A stretch of 64,000 bases of DNA, taken from the NCBI RefSeq assembly GCF_021233055.1, contig NZ_CP089541.1, positions 62,001 to 126,000 on the forward strand, written 5' to 3'. The position numbers and the translations under genes are program-made. The DNA comes from Spirosoma oryzicola. Its GTDB lineage: Bacteria; Bacteroidota; Bacteroidia; Cytophagales; Spirosomataceae. The notes beneath the pieces were generated by a model. It was given only the letters and a program-made list of their open reading frames with translations. It did not search any database and was not told the DNA's origin. Shown piece after piece: positions 8,083-17,048 of the stretch. Numbering within the stretch: the first letter of the stretch is position 1; each line of letters starts with the position of its first letter.

Positions 8083-10302
8083 GTGAGTCTATTTTTACGT
8101 TTAAGTACCCGTTTACGCATCAGTGCCCAAGTCATCAACCGTAGCTCAGTAAGTGGTATCGTATGTCTGCTGGCTGGTCCGGCCTGGAGTCAGTCAACGC
8201 CCCCCGACACCGTACGCAACCGGGACCTTACGGAAGTCGTCGTTACAGCTACCCGTTCGGAAGTTCGACGCGATTTGGTTCCCCAGCAGATCACGGTGCT
8301 AAGCCGACATGACATCGACCAGACACCCGCTACGGACGTTACCGATCTGCTCAAAAAACTGGCGTCTGTCAATGTTATTCAATACCCTAGTTTATCGTCG
8401 GGCGTTGGTATTCGTGGGTTCAGACCGCAGTTTTCGGGACTCAATCAACGCACCCTTTTGCTTATTGATGGCCGTCCAGCGGGTGCTACGAACCTGTCAA
8501 CCATTGGGCTGAATAACGCTGAACGGGTGGAGGTTTTGAAAGGACCGGCTTCGGCACTCTACGGTTCGCAGGCGATGGGCGGAGTCATCAACGTAATTAC
8601 CCGGCGTTCGAAAGGACCGGTTCACGGCAACGCCTTTGCAGAATACGGTTCGTTCCAGACGTACCAGGCGGGTGGAAATGTCGGTGGTAACCTGACGAAA
8701 CGACTCGATTTCGATGCGTCGCTTAATTATTTCAAACGGGCGCAGGATTACAAACTGGGCAACGGCAATTTCTTTCGGGATAAGCTGGATGGCGATCAGG
8801 CTGTAAAAAATTACAGCAACAAACCCGCCGAAACTATCGATGATCGTAAAGATGACGGGCAGGTTCGTCCAAACACCAAACTAACGTATTACTCGGGCGC
8901 ATTACGAGTGGGTTACCAGCTCAGCACCAATTGGCGTGTTGATGCGCGGGGCGAAAAATTTATTGCCAAGGATGTTGAATCGCCCGGTGACATTACCTAC
9001 GGAACTACCCAATCCAGCCTGAAAGATGCCGACCGGCAGGCGGGCGAAGTTGCGGTCAGTGGTCAGGTGGGCGCGCACAAACCCGTTTTACGGGTGTTTG
9101 CTTCTGGCGAAAACAGCTTTTTCAAAACGACCAACGTTTCGGGTAAACCAGTGACGCCGTATCAATCGTCGAGCACAGAGAATCGTTGGGTTGGCATACA
9201 GCTAAAAGATAATTGGCAGTTAGGGCCACACACGCTGACGGTGGGCTACGATTACCTTGATGCCAGTACACAATCGCGCAGTTGGACCGATGCCACGACG
9301 GAGCGGGCCCCATCACAGCCTAATTATGCCATTCGCTCGTCGGCTCTTTACGCGCAGGGGCTGCTGCATGTCTACCACGATCGACTTATTCTGCAACCAG
9401 GCATCCGATACGACAACATCACGTTTGACGTAAAGGAAACGCCCCTGCTGACGACGTTTAAACCGGGTAAGGCAACAACTCCATTCGTTAGCCCAAGCCT
9501 GGGTGCCGTTGTGCGTCTGTTACCGGGCTTACAGGCAAAAGGTACAGTAGGACGGGCCTTTGTTACGCCCGATGCGTTCAATGTGGCCGGGTATTCTGAA
9601 ACACGTACCTCGGCGGGTAAGATTACCATTACGACTGGAAATTCGGGATTAACCAATGAAAACAGCGTTAGCTACGACGCGGGATTGACGTTCAATCGTC
9701 CGACAACCGGTTTCAGTGCTGGGGTCACCTATTTCCATACAAACGTAAAAGACCGGATTGCGCGGGTCGTAACGCAGGTCAATGAAGCGCAAACCAACGG
9801 CGACGTGATCGTCGCGCGTGCAACGTACGTGAATGCCGCCGATTCGGAAATCAGCGGTCTCGAATATGAACTAGCGTACGATTTTGGTGCGCTGAGCAAC
9901 TACCGGTATTCATTACAGTTATTCGCCAACGCCACCAGTATGTTCCGGTATACCGAAACCATCGTTGGAACGGATCGATCCGTAACGCAGCGGGACATCA
10001 TGAACGTAGCCAAACAGAACTGGAATGCTGGGCTGGATTACAACTCCTACAAAGGACTGCGGGCACGGTTGCTGGGACGGTATGTTGGTCATCGGAAAGA
10101 CACCGACTTTACCGACGCAGCCAACCCTGAAATTGTTTACCCGGCTTATCTGGTTATTGATGTCAGTGCCTCCATGACAGTAGCAAAACAGCATACCATT
10201 GGTGTACAGATCGCAAACCTGACGGATGAGAACTATTACGAAAAAAGAGGGTATAACCTACCCGGTCGGTCCATTTCGCTACGCTATACATTAGCGTTCT
10301 AA
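8083..10302 (+). CDS. TonB-dependent outer-membrane receptor, BtuB-like (cobalamin/corrinoid)
   Basis: The protein would import corrinoids across the outer membrane using TonB energy. It shows a TonB-box-like TEVVVTATRSE, a plug domain with GVGIRGFRPQFSG, DGRPAG, RVEVLKGPASALYGSQAMGGVINVITRR, and a long beta-barrel ending in an aromatic residue (RYTLAF). The longest ORF starts at TTG 7969 inside the upstream gene. No ATG lies between that gene's stop and the mature domain, so GTG at 8083 is chosen. It gives about 739 residues and a plausible signal peptide ending near GPAWSQ. The riboswitch and the cobalt transporter upstream support a corrinoid role. A 12-bp hairpin terminator follows. Confidence 0.87.
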   Translation: MSLFLRLSTRLRISAQVINRSSVSGIVCLLAGPAWSQSTPPDTVRNRDLTEVVVTATRSEVRRDLVPQQITVLSRHDIDQTPATDVTDLLKKLASVNVIQYPSLSSGVGIRGFRPQFSGLNQRTLLLIDGRPAGATNLSTIGLNNAERVEVLKGPASALYGSQAMGGVINVITRRSKGPVHGNAFAEYGSFQTYQAGGNVGGNLTKRLDFDASLNYFKRAQDYKLGNGNFFRDKLDGDQAVKNYSNKPAETIDDRKDDGQVRPNTKLTYYSGALRVGYQLSTNWRVDARGEKFIAKDVESPGDITYGTTQSSLKDADRQAGEVAVSGQVGAHKPVLRVFASGENSFFKTTNVSGKPVTPYQSSSTENRWVGIQLKDNWQLGPHTLTVGYDYLDASTQSRSWTDATTERAPSQPNYAIRSSALYAQGLLHVYHDRLILQPGIRYDNITFDVKETPLLTTFKPGKATTPFVSPSLGAVVRLLPGLQAKGTVGRAFVTPDAFNVAGYSETRTSAGKITITTGNSGLTNENSVSYDAGLTFNRPTTGFSAGVTYFHTNVKDRIARVVTQVNEAQTNGDVIVARATYVNAADSEISGLEYELAYDFGALSNYRYSLQLFANATSMFRYTETIVGTDRSVTQRDIMNVAKQNWNAGLDYNSYKGLRARLLGRYVGHRKDTDFTDAANPEIVYPAYLVIDVSASMTVAKQHTIGVQIANLTDENYYEKRGYNLPGRSISLRYTLAF

Positions 10303-10368
10303 CATTACCCGGTTATTTAGCAAAATGATGATCCAAACGCGATTGATGGCGTAGATGATCAGTAGTCC

Positions 10369-10399
10369 ATCGGCACCGAAACGCTTCGGTGCCGATTTT
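10369..10399 (+). terminator. Rho-independent terminator after the BtuB-like gene
   Basis: ATCGGCACCGAA (10369-10380) pairs perfectly with TTCGGTGCCGAT (10385-10396) around an ACGC loop, followed by a short T run. It closes the riboswitch-led uptake operon. Confidence 0.85.
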
Positions 10400-10484
10400 G
10401 TGTTTGGAAAGTATACCGTTTTAAAACGTGAATAATGGGTTGATATAATACGTAAGTGTCTAACGATCAAAATACTAAAAGATG

Positions 10485-10606
10485 GTTTTTGTCATCCCGA
10501 CCGATCCGCCGGTGCGGCAGGAGAGATCTTCGGATGCTAGAATAGGCTGCTCTCAGCGAAGATCCCCGCTCCGGCGGCTCGGTCCTGTATTGGGATGACA
10601 AAAAAC
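10485..10606. repeat. Long imperfect palindromic element (REP/MITE-like)
   Basis: The ends GTTTTTGTCATCCC (10485-10498) and GGGATGACAAAAAAC (10592-10606) are inverted copies apart from one extra base. Moving inward, GACCGATCCGCCGG pairs with the complement of CCGGCGGCTCGGTC, and GATCTTCG with CGAAGATC. The whole 122-bp unit folds into one long hairpin with a central loop of about 25 bases. It lies in the 400-bp gap between convergent genes (10303-10701), which holds no other gene. The form suggests a dispersed non-coding repeat, but only one copy is in this window. Confidence 0.7.
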
Positions 10607-10701
10607 GTTGATAATCAAAAGATTAAACGGAAGCTGAGCCATTGTTCACGTTTTTAAAAGCTTACTCTGTAGCGGCAATTCACGAAAAGAATACGCAGCC
10701 C

Positions 10702-11634
10702 TCATTGGTTTGTGAACCATGACGCGGTGGCCTGAATACCCGCTTCGTAAGACGTCGGCGTATAGTTGAACGCCCGCTCAAATTTTGAGGAGTCGAACTC
10801 GAACGGAAACTCATCTTGGTAATTCATCTCGTACGCTTCTTTCAGGAAAGGATTAAACCAGCCGATAAGCTTTAACAACCACTTGGGTAGCACCAGTAAT
10901 TTATTCGGACGGTTCATAGCGCGAGCCGCTATTCGAACAAACTCCCGGCCCGTTAGCGCCGTTCGGGGTGTAGGCAAATGCCAGATCTGGCCTAACGCTT
11001 TCTCATGCGTCGCTAGTAAATAAAGCGCTTTGGCCGCGTCAGGGACATAATTAAACGAGCGAGGCACATCGGCGTTAATGGGCCATTGCGCCCGGCTGCC
11101 TTTTTTAAGATTGCTAAACACGTAAACACCCGGCGCACTTTTGTCCGTCACCGTTGGTCCATAGAAGTCTACCGCCCGCGCAATAGCCGCCCGGATGTGT
11201 CCTTTGCTCATTGCCTGTTCGAGGATGCGGGCCACCTCCGCCCGTACCTTCCCCTTCCGGCTGACAGGTCGGTACGGCGTTTCTTCCGTGATAGGCCCAT
11301 TTACCCGACCATACATGTATACGTCATCGAAAAAGATGAGCGTAGCATTCGTTGCCTGACAGGCGGCAATGGTATTTTGCATAATGATTGGCCAGTCGCG
11401 TTGCCAGACATCCGCGTTGTAGTCGATGCCGATGAGTAGATAAACCACATTCGAACCCGCTACGGCTTGTGTCAAGGCGTTTCGGTCGAGCACGTTAGCC
11501 GCCATTGTTTCGGTTCCAGCTACGGACTTAGGGTTGCGGGATACCAGCCGGATCGTTTCACCGTTTGCTTGCAGAATGGGAATAAGAGCGGTGGCGATGG
11601 TGCCATTAGCGCCCACTAAAGTATGTACAGCCAT
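10702..11634 (-). CDS. NAD(P)-dependent epimerase/dehydratase-like SDR protein
   Basis: This is an atypical extended short-chain dehydrogenase/reductase of 310 residues. It opens with the nucleotide-binding motif VGANGTIATAL (G-x2-G-x2-A pattern) and has the FFDDVYMYG segment, where the SDR catalytic Tyr region lies, plus an AARVxDFYGP-like stretch seen in NAD-dependent epimerases. The longer reading from 11826 adds 64 residues without domain logic and overlaps the divergent regulator, so ATG 11634 (MAVHTLVGANG) is preferred. The substrate is unknown. It is divergent from the AraC regulator at 11753 with a 118-bp shared promoter region, so that regulator may control it. Confidence 0.8.
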   Translation of the reverse strand: MAVHTLVGANGTIATALIPILQANGETIRLVSRNPKSVAGTETMAANVLDRNALTQAVAGSNVVYLLIGIDYNADVWQRDWPIIMQNTIAACQATNATLIFFDDVYMYGRVNGPITEETPYRPVSRKGKVRAEVARILEQAMSKGHIRAAIARAVDFYGPTVTDKSAPGVYVFSNLKKGSRAQWPINADVPRSFNYVPDAAKALYLLATHEKALGQIWHLPTPRTALTGREFVRIAARAMNRPNKLLVLPKWLLKLIGWFNPFLKEAYEMNYQDEFPFEFDSSKFERAFNYTPTSYEAGIQATASWFTNQ

Positions 11635-11752
11635 AACCGTATTTTTTGTGGATTGACAGGTCAAAAGTAGTGGAGGCAATACCCAGAGGATTGTACGAAA
11701 ACGAAACAGGGGCAACCGAAACCCAATAACCCGACGATTCGTTAAAGCTGGT

Positions 11753-12601
11753 ATGAACACGGACGATGCAAACATAGAACAGGTTCTCCTACCCGACGAG
11801 CGGCTGACGGACGTAGTGCGACACATCTATTGCATTCGCCAATCAGCGCAAGCACCGACGATCCAGAAGCAGTTGGTACCCAACTATGAAATGATGCTGA
11901 TCGTTAATTTCGGTCCGGCAATAACTGCGTCGGCAGCTGATTATACCTGGGTTGTTGAGCGGTCTGCCGTTTTGGGACCACTCAACAAGCTTCTGCGGTA
12001 TACCGTCCCGCCCGACGCAGACATGATGGTCGTCGTCTTTACGCTTAATGGCTTTTATCGGCTGGTTGGTCAACCTGTTCACTCACTGCGAAGCGAAGCG
12101 GATGCCGACATCGGAATGCGGCTGAACGATGAAACTTTTGCGGAGTTGTGGGCGCAGTTAAAAGCAATGCCATCGCTGGCTGACCGGCTCGATTTGCTGA
12201 ATGCTTACCTGTTGCTGCATATGGCCCCCGCCGATGAGGATGCCCGCTCGATCCTGGAGGGAGTCGTATTGTTCGACAACGTAGCCATCGATCCAGTGAA
12301 AGTCATTGCCGAAACGCGTCAGCTTTCGACCCGTTCCGTACAACTTCGCTTTCAGACCAACTTGGGGGTTTCGGCCAAAGAACTGGCTCGGTTTCTGCGT
12401 TTCAAAAAAATGGTAACCGAACTGATCACACAGTACCCGGCCCCGCCCGATTGGGCCAATCTGGTATTCGTTCATGGCTACCACGATCAGAGCCATTTGA
12501 TTCGGGACTTTCAGCAATTTATGGGCCTTAGCCCCACCGAGTTTTTACAGCAACTGGCCAGTCAGGAAATCTGCATTTCGCAACCCGGTAAATATTACTA
12601 A
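11753..12601 (+). CDS. AraC-family transcriptional regulator
   Basis: This is a cytoplasmic DNA-binding regulator of 282 residues. The N-terminal part (about 1-150) resembles the sensor domain found before AraC domains in Bacteroidota. The C-terminal part (about 165-275) has two helix-turn-helix units: VIAETRQLSTRSVQLRF, and WANLVFVHGYHDQSHLIRDF followed by the family end motif GLSPTEFLQQ. It is divergent from the SDR gene, which is its most likely target. Ligand unknown. Confidence 0.87.
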   Translation: MNTDDANIEQVLLPDERLTDVVRHIYCIRQSAQAPTIQKQLVPNYEMMLIVNFGPAITASAADYTWVVERSAVLGPLNKLLRYTVPPDADMMVVVFTLNGFYRLVGQPVHSLRSEADADIGMRLNDETFAELWAQLKAMPSLADRLDLLNAYLLLHMAPADEDARSILEGVVLFDNVAIDPVKVIAETRQLSTRSVQLRFQTNLGVSAKELARFLRFKKMVTELITQYPAPPDWANLVFVHGYHDQSHLIRDFQQFMGLSPTEFLQQLASQEICISQPGKYY

Positions 12602-12769
12602 AATCATCGGATACGCTACTTGTTTGTCAAATGGTTGTTAGCGGTGCTACACCGCAACGACTCTACTTTATACGGCTTGAACGGTAAGATAGTTTAGTTC
12701 GTCACTTTGTAGTGTGACTAGGTAGAATCTACCACCGCTCAATTGTGTAAACAAAAGCCCAAATAGCCC

Positions 12770-14917
12770 ATGCGTAACCGTTTAATTCTTTGCTGTATTC
12801 TATTTATTGTTTGTTCAACTCATTTGGCCGCTCAGTCCAGAGCGACCTGGATTTGGTATCCGGGCGATTTTGAAATCTGGCTGAGCAATAAAATGCAGAC
12901 GAAACGCACCGAACGGAATGCATTTATACCGCCCTTCTGGCGACTGTACAGCCATCAGATTGTGGTGAATTTTTCCAAACAATTGAATCTGGCGCAGCCT
13001 GAGGAAATTACGGTAGCGGTCGAAGGGCAGTACAACGTAACGATTGACGGGAAATACGTGCAAAGCGATATTCGTCGGATTACACTGCCTGCTGGAAAGC
13101 ATAGCATCAACTTTCAGGTGTATAATCAGGTTAGCCCACCATCGATCTACGTACAGGGAAAAACGATTTACTCCGATCCCACCTGGACAGTAGAAGTTGT
13201 TCATAACAATTCGGCGGACAACATGCCCGGTAAGGCAACCAATGGGTATGCAGGTAGCTGGAACTTCGACGGTCCCGAGAAGCTTCCTTCCCGATACAGC
13301 TTACCGACGAAAGAAGTAAAGGCTACGTCCATAAAGCGTAATGCGCAATCGGTTTTAGTCGATTTTGGTCAGGAAACGATTGGCTTTGTTCAGTTAAAAG
13401 GATTGACGGGTAGCGGTAAATTATCGCTCTATTTCGGCGAGTCGCAGGAAGAAGCGTTGTCGGTTGATTCCTGCGAAATTCTTGATCATTACACGATAAA
13501 CAGTAACTCAACTAATTTTACGGCCAGCAATGCACGGGCGTTTCGCTTTGTCAACATCGTTCATGAGCCGGGCATTCAGTTTGCCGATGTGTCCATGTTA
13601 TACGAGTACCTGCCGCTTGCTCAGCGCGGAACCTTTAAAAGCTCCGACGAGCAACTAAACAAGATATGGGATGTATCGATTCGTACCCTCGAACTGAACA
13701 CGCGGGAGTTCTTTCTCGACGGTATCAAACGTGACCATTGGGTCTGGTCGGGTGATGCTGTACAGTCTTACCTGATGAATTACTACTCGTTTTTCGACAA
13801 TGAATCCGTGAAGCGAACTACCTGGGCGCTGCGTGGAGCCGAACCGGTAGAATCCCACATCAACACCATTCTGGATTACTCGCTGTACTGGTTTACGGGG
13901 ATCTACGACTACTACCAGTATACCGGCGATGAAGCGTTCCTTAAAACCATCTATCCGCGCATGGTTACTCTGATGGACTTTGTGCTGAAGCGCAGAAACA
14001 ACAATGGTATGCTGGAAGGGTTGCCCGGTGATTGGGTCTTTCTGGACTGGGCACCCATGACGAAGGAAGGCGAGTTGAGTGCTGAGCAGCTATTGTTTGC
14101 CAGAAGTCTCGAAACGATGGCGCTTTGTGCTTCGCTCATGAACGATACCGAAAAGGCCGCTTCGTATGGTCAGCTTGCCACTGATCTGAAAACAAAAATT
14201 CTAGACACATTCTGGGACCCTAATCAGCAGGCGTTTATCCACAGTCGGAAAGATGGGCAGGTAAACCGGCAGGTTACCCGCTATGCCAACATGTTTGCCA
14301 CAATGTTTGGCTATCTCGATTCCACCAAGGTAAATGCTGTTACCAAAAACGTATTGATGAACGACAAGGTGCAGAAAATCACGACACCGTACATGCGGTT
14401 CTATGAGTTGGCGGCCCTGGCCGAAATTGGTCAGCAAGCCTACGTAACGAAAGAAATAAAAGACTATTGGGGGGGGATGCTCCAGGAGGGTGCTACTACG
14501 TTTTGGGAAGCGTATGATCCGAAAGAAAAAGGGGCTGCCCGTTACGCCATGTACGGTCGTCCGTTCGGGAAAAGCCTGTGCCATGCCTGGGGAGCCAGCC
14601 CACTTTATTTGCTGGGTAAGTATTATCTGGGTGTAAAACCGGTGCAGCCCGGATACGCTAATTACGTGATCGAGCCAAATTTGGGCGGTCTGCAATGGAT
14701 AGAAGGTAAAGTGCCAACACCCCAGGGCGATATTGCGGTATCGGTCAACACGCGACAGATCAAAGTAAACACGGTAGGAGGGAAAGGACTGCTCCGTTTC
14801 AAAAGTGCTAAAAAGCCTGCCTGCAAAGAAGGTCAGCTAATCAGTAAAGGAAAACAAACCTTTGAAATGGCGTTGGAAGCGGGTAAAAATTACATTGTCT
14901 CTTACTCGCTACCTTAA
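12770..14917 (+). CDS. Exported glycoside hydrolase, GH78-like (alpha-L-rhamnosidase type)
   Basis: The 715-residue protein has a signal peptide ending near residue 21 (HLAAQ), an N-terminal beta-sandwich region, a catalytic (alpha/alpha)6 barrel at about 285-620, and a C-terminal beta domain with PLYLLGKYYLGVKPVQPGY. The acidic motif D317-GIKRD322-HWVWSGD329 matches the position of the GH78 D-x4-E-x6-D motif, but the middle residue is Asp rather than Glu. Glu580 in GATTFWEAYDP corresponds to the conserved late Glu. It probably releases terminal rhamnose from plant or bacterial polysaccharide in the periplasm. It appears as a single gene with no SusCD alongside. Related unsaturated or other deoxy-sugar substrates are possible. 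Confidence 0.83.
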   Translation: MRNRLILCCILFIVCSTHLAAQSRATWIWYPGDFEIWLSNKMQTKRTERNAFIPPFWRLYSHQIVVNFSKQLNLAQPEEITVAVEGQYNVTIDGKYVQSDIRRITLPAGKHSINFQVYNQVSPPSIYVQGKTIYSDPTWTVEVVHNNSADNMPGKATNGYAGSWNFDGPEKLPSRYSLPTKEVKATSIKRNAQSVLVDFGQETIGFVQLKGLTGSGKLSLYFGESQEEALSVDSCEILDHYTINSNSTNFTASNARAFRFVNIVHEPGIQFADVSMLYEYLPLAQRGTFKSSDEQLNKIWDVSIRTLELNTREFFLDGIKRDHWVWSGDAVQSYLMNYYSFFDNESVKRTTWALRGAEPVESHINTILDYSLYWFTGIYDYYQYTGDEAFLKTIYPRMVTLMDFVLKRRNNNGMLEGLPGDWVFLDWAPMTKEGELSAEQLLFARSLETMALCASLMNDTEKAASYGQLATDLKTKILDTFWDPNQQAFIHSRKDGQVNRQVTRYANMFATMFGYLDSTKVNAVTKNVLMNDKVQKITTPYMRFYELAALAEIGQQAYVTKEIKDYWGGMLQEGATTFWEAYDPKEKGAARYAMYGRPFGKSLCHAWGASPLYLLGKYYLGVKPVQPGYANYVIEPNLGGLQWIEGKVPTPQGDIAVSVNTRQIKVNTVGGKGLLRFKSAKKPACKEGQLISKGKQTFEMALEAGKNYIVSYSLP

Positions 14918-14955
14918 AAATTCAGCTTTTTGTAAGCAATTCAGGTTGATGTATT

Positions 14956-14998
14956 GATGGGTAAATAAGCGCTGTTTACGGTGACTTATTTGCCCATC
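14956..14998. terminator. Bidirectional hairpin between the GH78 and LytTR genes
   Basis: GATGGGTAAATAAG (14956-14969) pairs with CTTATTTGCCCATC (14985-14998) with one mismatch. It sits between convergent genes, and its right arm contains the stop codon of the LytTR gene. Confidence 0.65.
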
Positions 14999-15762
14999 CA
15001 TTTTTTAAAGTCGGTGGCTCGTTCCCGGCTTACTAGAACCTCTTCAGCGGGGCAAGGGTTGAGCGTAAGTTTGAGCTTGTGATTAAAATAAGCGTGAATT
15101 TGCTGTACCGCGTTTACGTGAACAATAAACTGTCGGTTAGCCCGGAAAAACAGGGTAGGGTCAAGCATTGAATCCAGCTCGTCCAGTGTGTAATCCAGTG
15201 AATATTTTTGGCCTCTGAAGGTGCGAAACAAAGTGACCCGGTCTTCCGAGTGAAAAAACGCAATCTCGCCCACTTCGATGGGAAGCCACTGCGACAGGTG
15301 CCGCACCAGAAAACGACGCCGGTACTCGGCAGGCTCATTTTGTCGGCGCAACTGTTCGACAAGAGAATCAATAGCAACGACCTGAATGGTTGGTATTTCG
15401 GGCTGGCGGTTGAGAAGCTGGTATTTGTGTAAACTGGCGGCCAGTTCGGGCTGTTTGATGGGTTTTAGCAGGTAATCGATGCTGTTGACCTTAAACGCTT
15501 TAATCGCATATTCGTCGTAGGAGGTTGTAAAGATGACGGGGGTCGAAATCGACGTTTGTTCGAAAATTTCGAAGCTTTGCCCATCCGCCAGTTCAATGTC
15601 CATGAAGATCAAATCAAGGGACGGTTTTGTTTGAAGGTATTCTACCGATGTTTCTATACTGGACGTTACATTGACGATTTGTATATCGGGCGCTAATTCG
15701 GCCAGCAGTTTAGTCAGTCGGAGGGCCGCTAATTCTTCATCTTCTATGATAAGGACATTCAT
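14986..15762 (-). CDS. LytTR-type response regulator
   Basis: This is a cytoplasmic two-component response regulator of 258 residues. The receiver domain (about 1-120) has the acidic pocket E7-D8, phospho-acceptor Asp55 (LIFMDIELADG), Thr in TSYDEYAIKAF and Lys in LLKPI. The C-terminal LytTR DNA-binding domain (about 155-258) contains the FFRANRQFIVHVNAV motif. It lies 151 bp downstream of the LytS-type kinase on the same strand, and the two form a pair. No target is evident. Its stop codon is inside a terminator hairpin. Confidence 0.92.
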   Translation of the reverse strand: MNVLIIEDEELAALRLTKLLAELAPDIQIVNVTSSIETSVEYLQTKPSLDLIFMDIELADGQSFEIFEQTSISTPVIFTTSYDEYAIKAFKVNSIDYLLKPIKQPELAASLHKYQLLNRQPEIPTIQVVAIDSLVEQLRRQNEPAEYRRRFLVRHLSQWLPIEVGEIAFFHSEDRVTLFRTFRGQKYSLDYTLDELDSMLDPTLFFRANRQFIVHVNAVQQIHAYFNHKLKLTLNPCPAEEVLVSRERATDFKKWMGK

Positions 15763-15913
15763 AAAATTGTCTGGGCTAAGAATTGGGTGAGTCGATTCAC
15801 GAAACTAGCCAGACCGTACAATGCACCCAGCGCGACATTGTATCAACACCCCAAAAACGCGACTGAAACGGTATAGCCCGCTACTGACCTGAAACCAGAT
15901 GCAACACAATAGG

Positions 15914-16939
15914 CTAAACCGGAATTAAGGGCAGAGCTACGACAAACTGATTGGTTTCTTCCCGCACCGAAGGCATCGGCTGACCCAGCATTTCGTATTT
16001 CGACAGAATGTTTGCTAAACCGACGCCCGTTGACATAACACCTTGTCTTTTTCGCTGAATATTATTGCGAACGTGTAGATTGGCCAAGCTGTCGGTTTGA
16101 ATCTGAACCGTCAGCGGCTTACTCTTCATAACGATGTTATGTTTGACGGCATTTTCGACGAGTAATTGTAGGGTGAGCGGAGGAATTTGGTACGATTGGA
16201 ACCGCTTGTCTACCTCAATCGACAGTTGAAAACCACTGCCGTATCGAGTCTGGAGCAGGTGAACGTACGAATGAATAAAGGATAGTTCCGTCGCGAGATC
16301 GGTTAAGTTTTGTTCACTGGCCCGCAACACATATCGGTACACAGAACTCAACTCTTCGGTAAACGTTTCGGCCTGCTTTGGATCTTCTCCAATCAACGTG
16401 ATTAATGAATTCAGGCTGTTAAACAGAAAATGTGGGTTAACCTGCTGTTTGAGCACATCCATCTGTTGCTGCATGTGCAACTGCTTGAGTTTGTACTCCC
16501 GCTCGGTGCTTTGGCGTAATTGATTGTAGGTGTAAATGGATTCGTGCGAGCCCGCCGATATAACGTTCGTAACAAAGCCGATCATCAGTACCCAGGGAAT
16601 GGTTTCGGGTTTGTACGGATACCCCAACTGTTCGTAGAGCCAATAAAGGATTAGAATCGCGGACATCATGAAGCCGACGTACATGAGCATGGAGTACAGA
16701 AGTCGCTGGCCGAACTGATCGGGTGCTCCGTAGCAATAACGCATGTAATTCATCCATAACGTGAGCACGACAAAGATGACTGCTCCCCAGATATTGATAA
16801 TAATCGTACTGTCAATGAACAGCGATTTATCCTGAAAGTAAAGCGGCCCAAAAATGATGTAATTGGAAATAATAACAGCGGGGTAAGTCAGTAAATAGAT
16901 GAGAAAATTATAGCGGTCAAACGTAGCCCACTGTTTCAT
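15914..16939 (-). CDS. LytS-type membrane sensor histidine kinase
   Basis: The 341-residue kinase has four or more hydrophobic segments in residues 10-135, then a short coiled linker, a His-kinase domain with QQVNPHFLFNSLNSLI (phospho-acceptor His170), and a C-terminal HATPase region with LLVENAVKHNI (N box) and STGVGLANI (G box). This is the usual Bacteroidota LytS architecture (PF06580 type), with no periplasmic domain, so it probably senses a membrane or envelope state. Its partner is the LytTR regulator downstream. Confidence 0.92.
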   Translation of the reverse strand: MKQWATFDRYNFLIYLLTYPAVIISNYIIFGPLYFQDKSLFIDSTIIINIWGAVIFVVLTLWMNYMRYCYGAPDQFGQRLLYSMLMYVGFMMSAILILYWLYEQLGYPYKPETIPWVLMIGFVTNVISAGSHESIYTYNQLRQSTEREYKLKQLHMQQQMDVLKQQVNPHFLFNSLNSLITLIGEDPKQAETFTEELSSVYRYVLRASEQNLTDLATELSFIHSYVHLLQTRYGSGFQLSIEVDKRFQSYQIPPLTLQLLVENAVKHNIVMKSKPLTVQIQTDSLANLHVRNNIQRKRQGVMSTGVGLANILSKYEMLGQPMPSVREETNQFVVALPLIPV

Positions 16940-16994
16940 AGACGAGGAATTAAGCTAATCCAAAGATAAACGATGGCGGGAGCGAATCAAGCGA

Positions 16995-17040
16995 AAAACA
17001 AGCAGGTCAACGGGGGAAGCTGAACGTCAAACCTGCTTGT
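16995..17040 (-). terminator. Terminator of the cupin gene
   Basis: On the minus strand ACAAGCAGGT and ACCTGCTTGT (plus coordinates 17031-17040 and 16998-17007) form a 10-bp stem, followed in the direction of transcription by a T run. It lies just after the cupin stop at 17049. Confidence 0.75.
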
Positions 17041-17048
17041 ACAAACTG

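Noticed and set aside
10485..10606. Reading the 122-bp palindrome as a simple transcription terminator
   Set aside because: A compact terminator with a T run already exists at 10369-10399, and this element is far longer with TIR-like ends, so a repeat element fits better.
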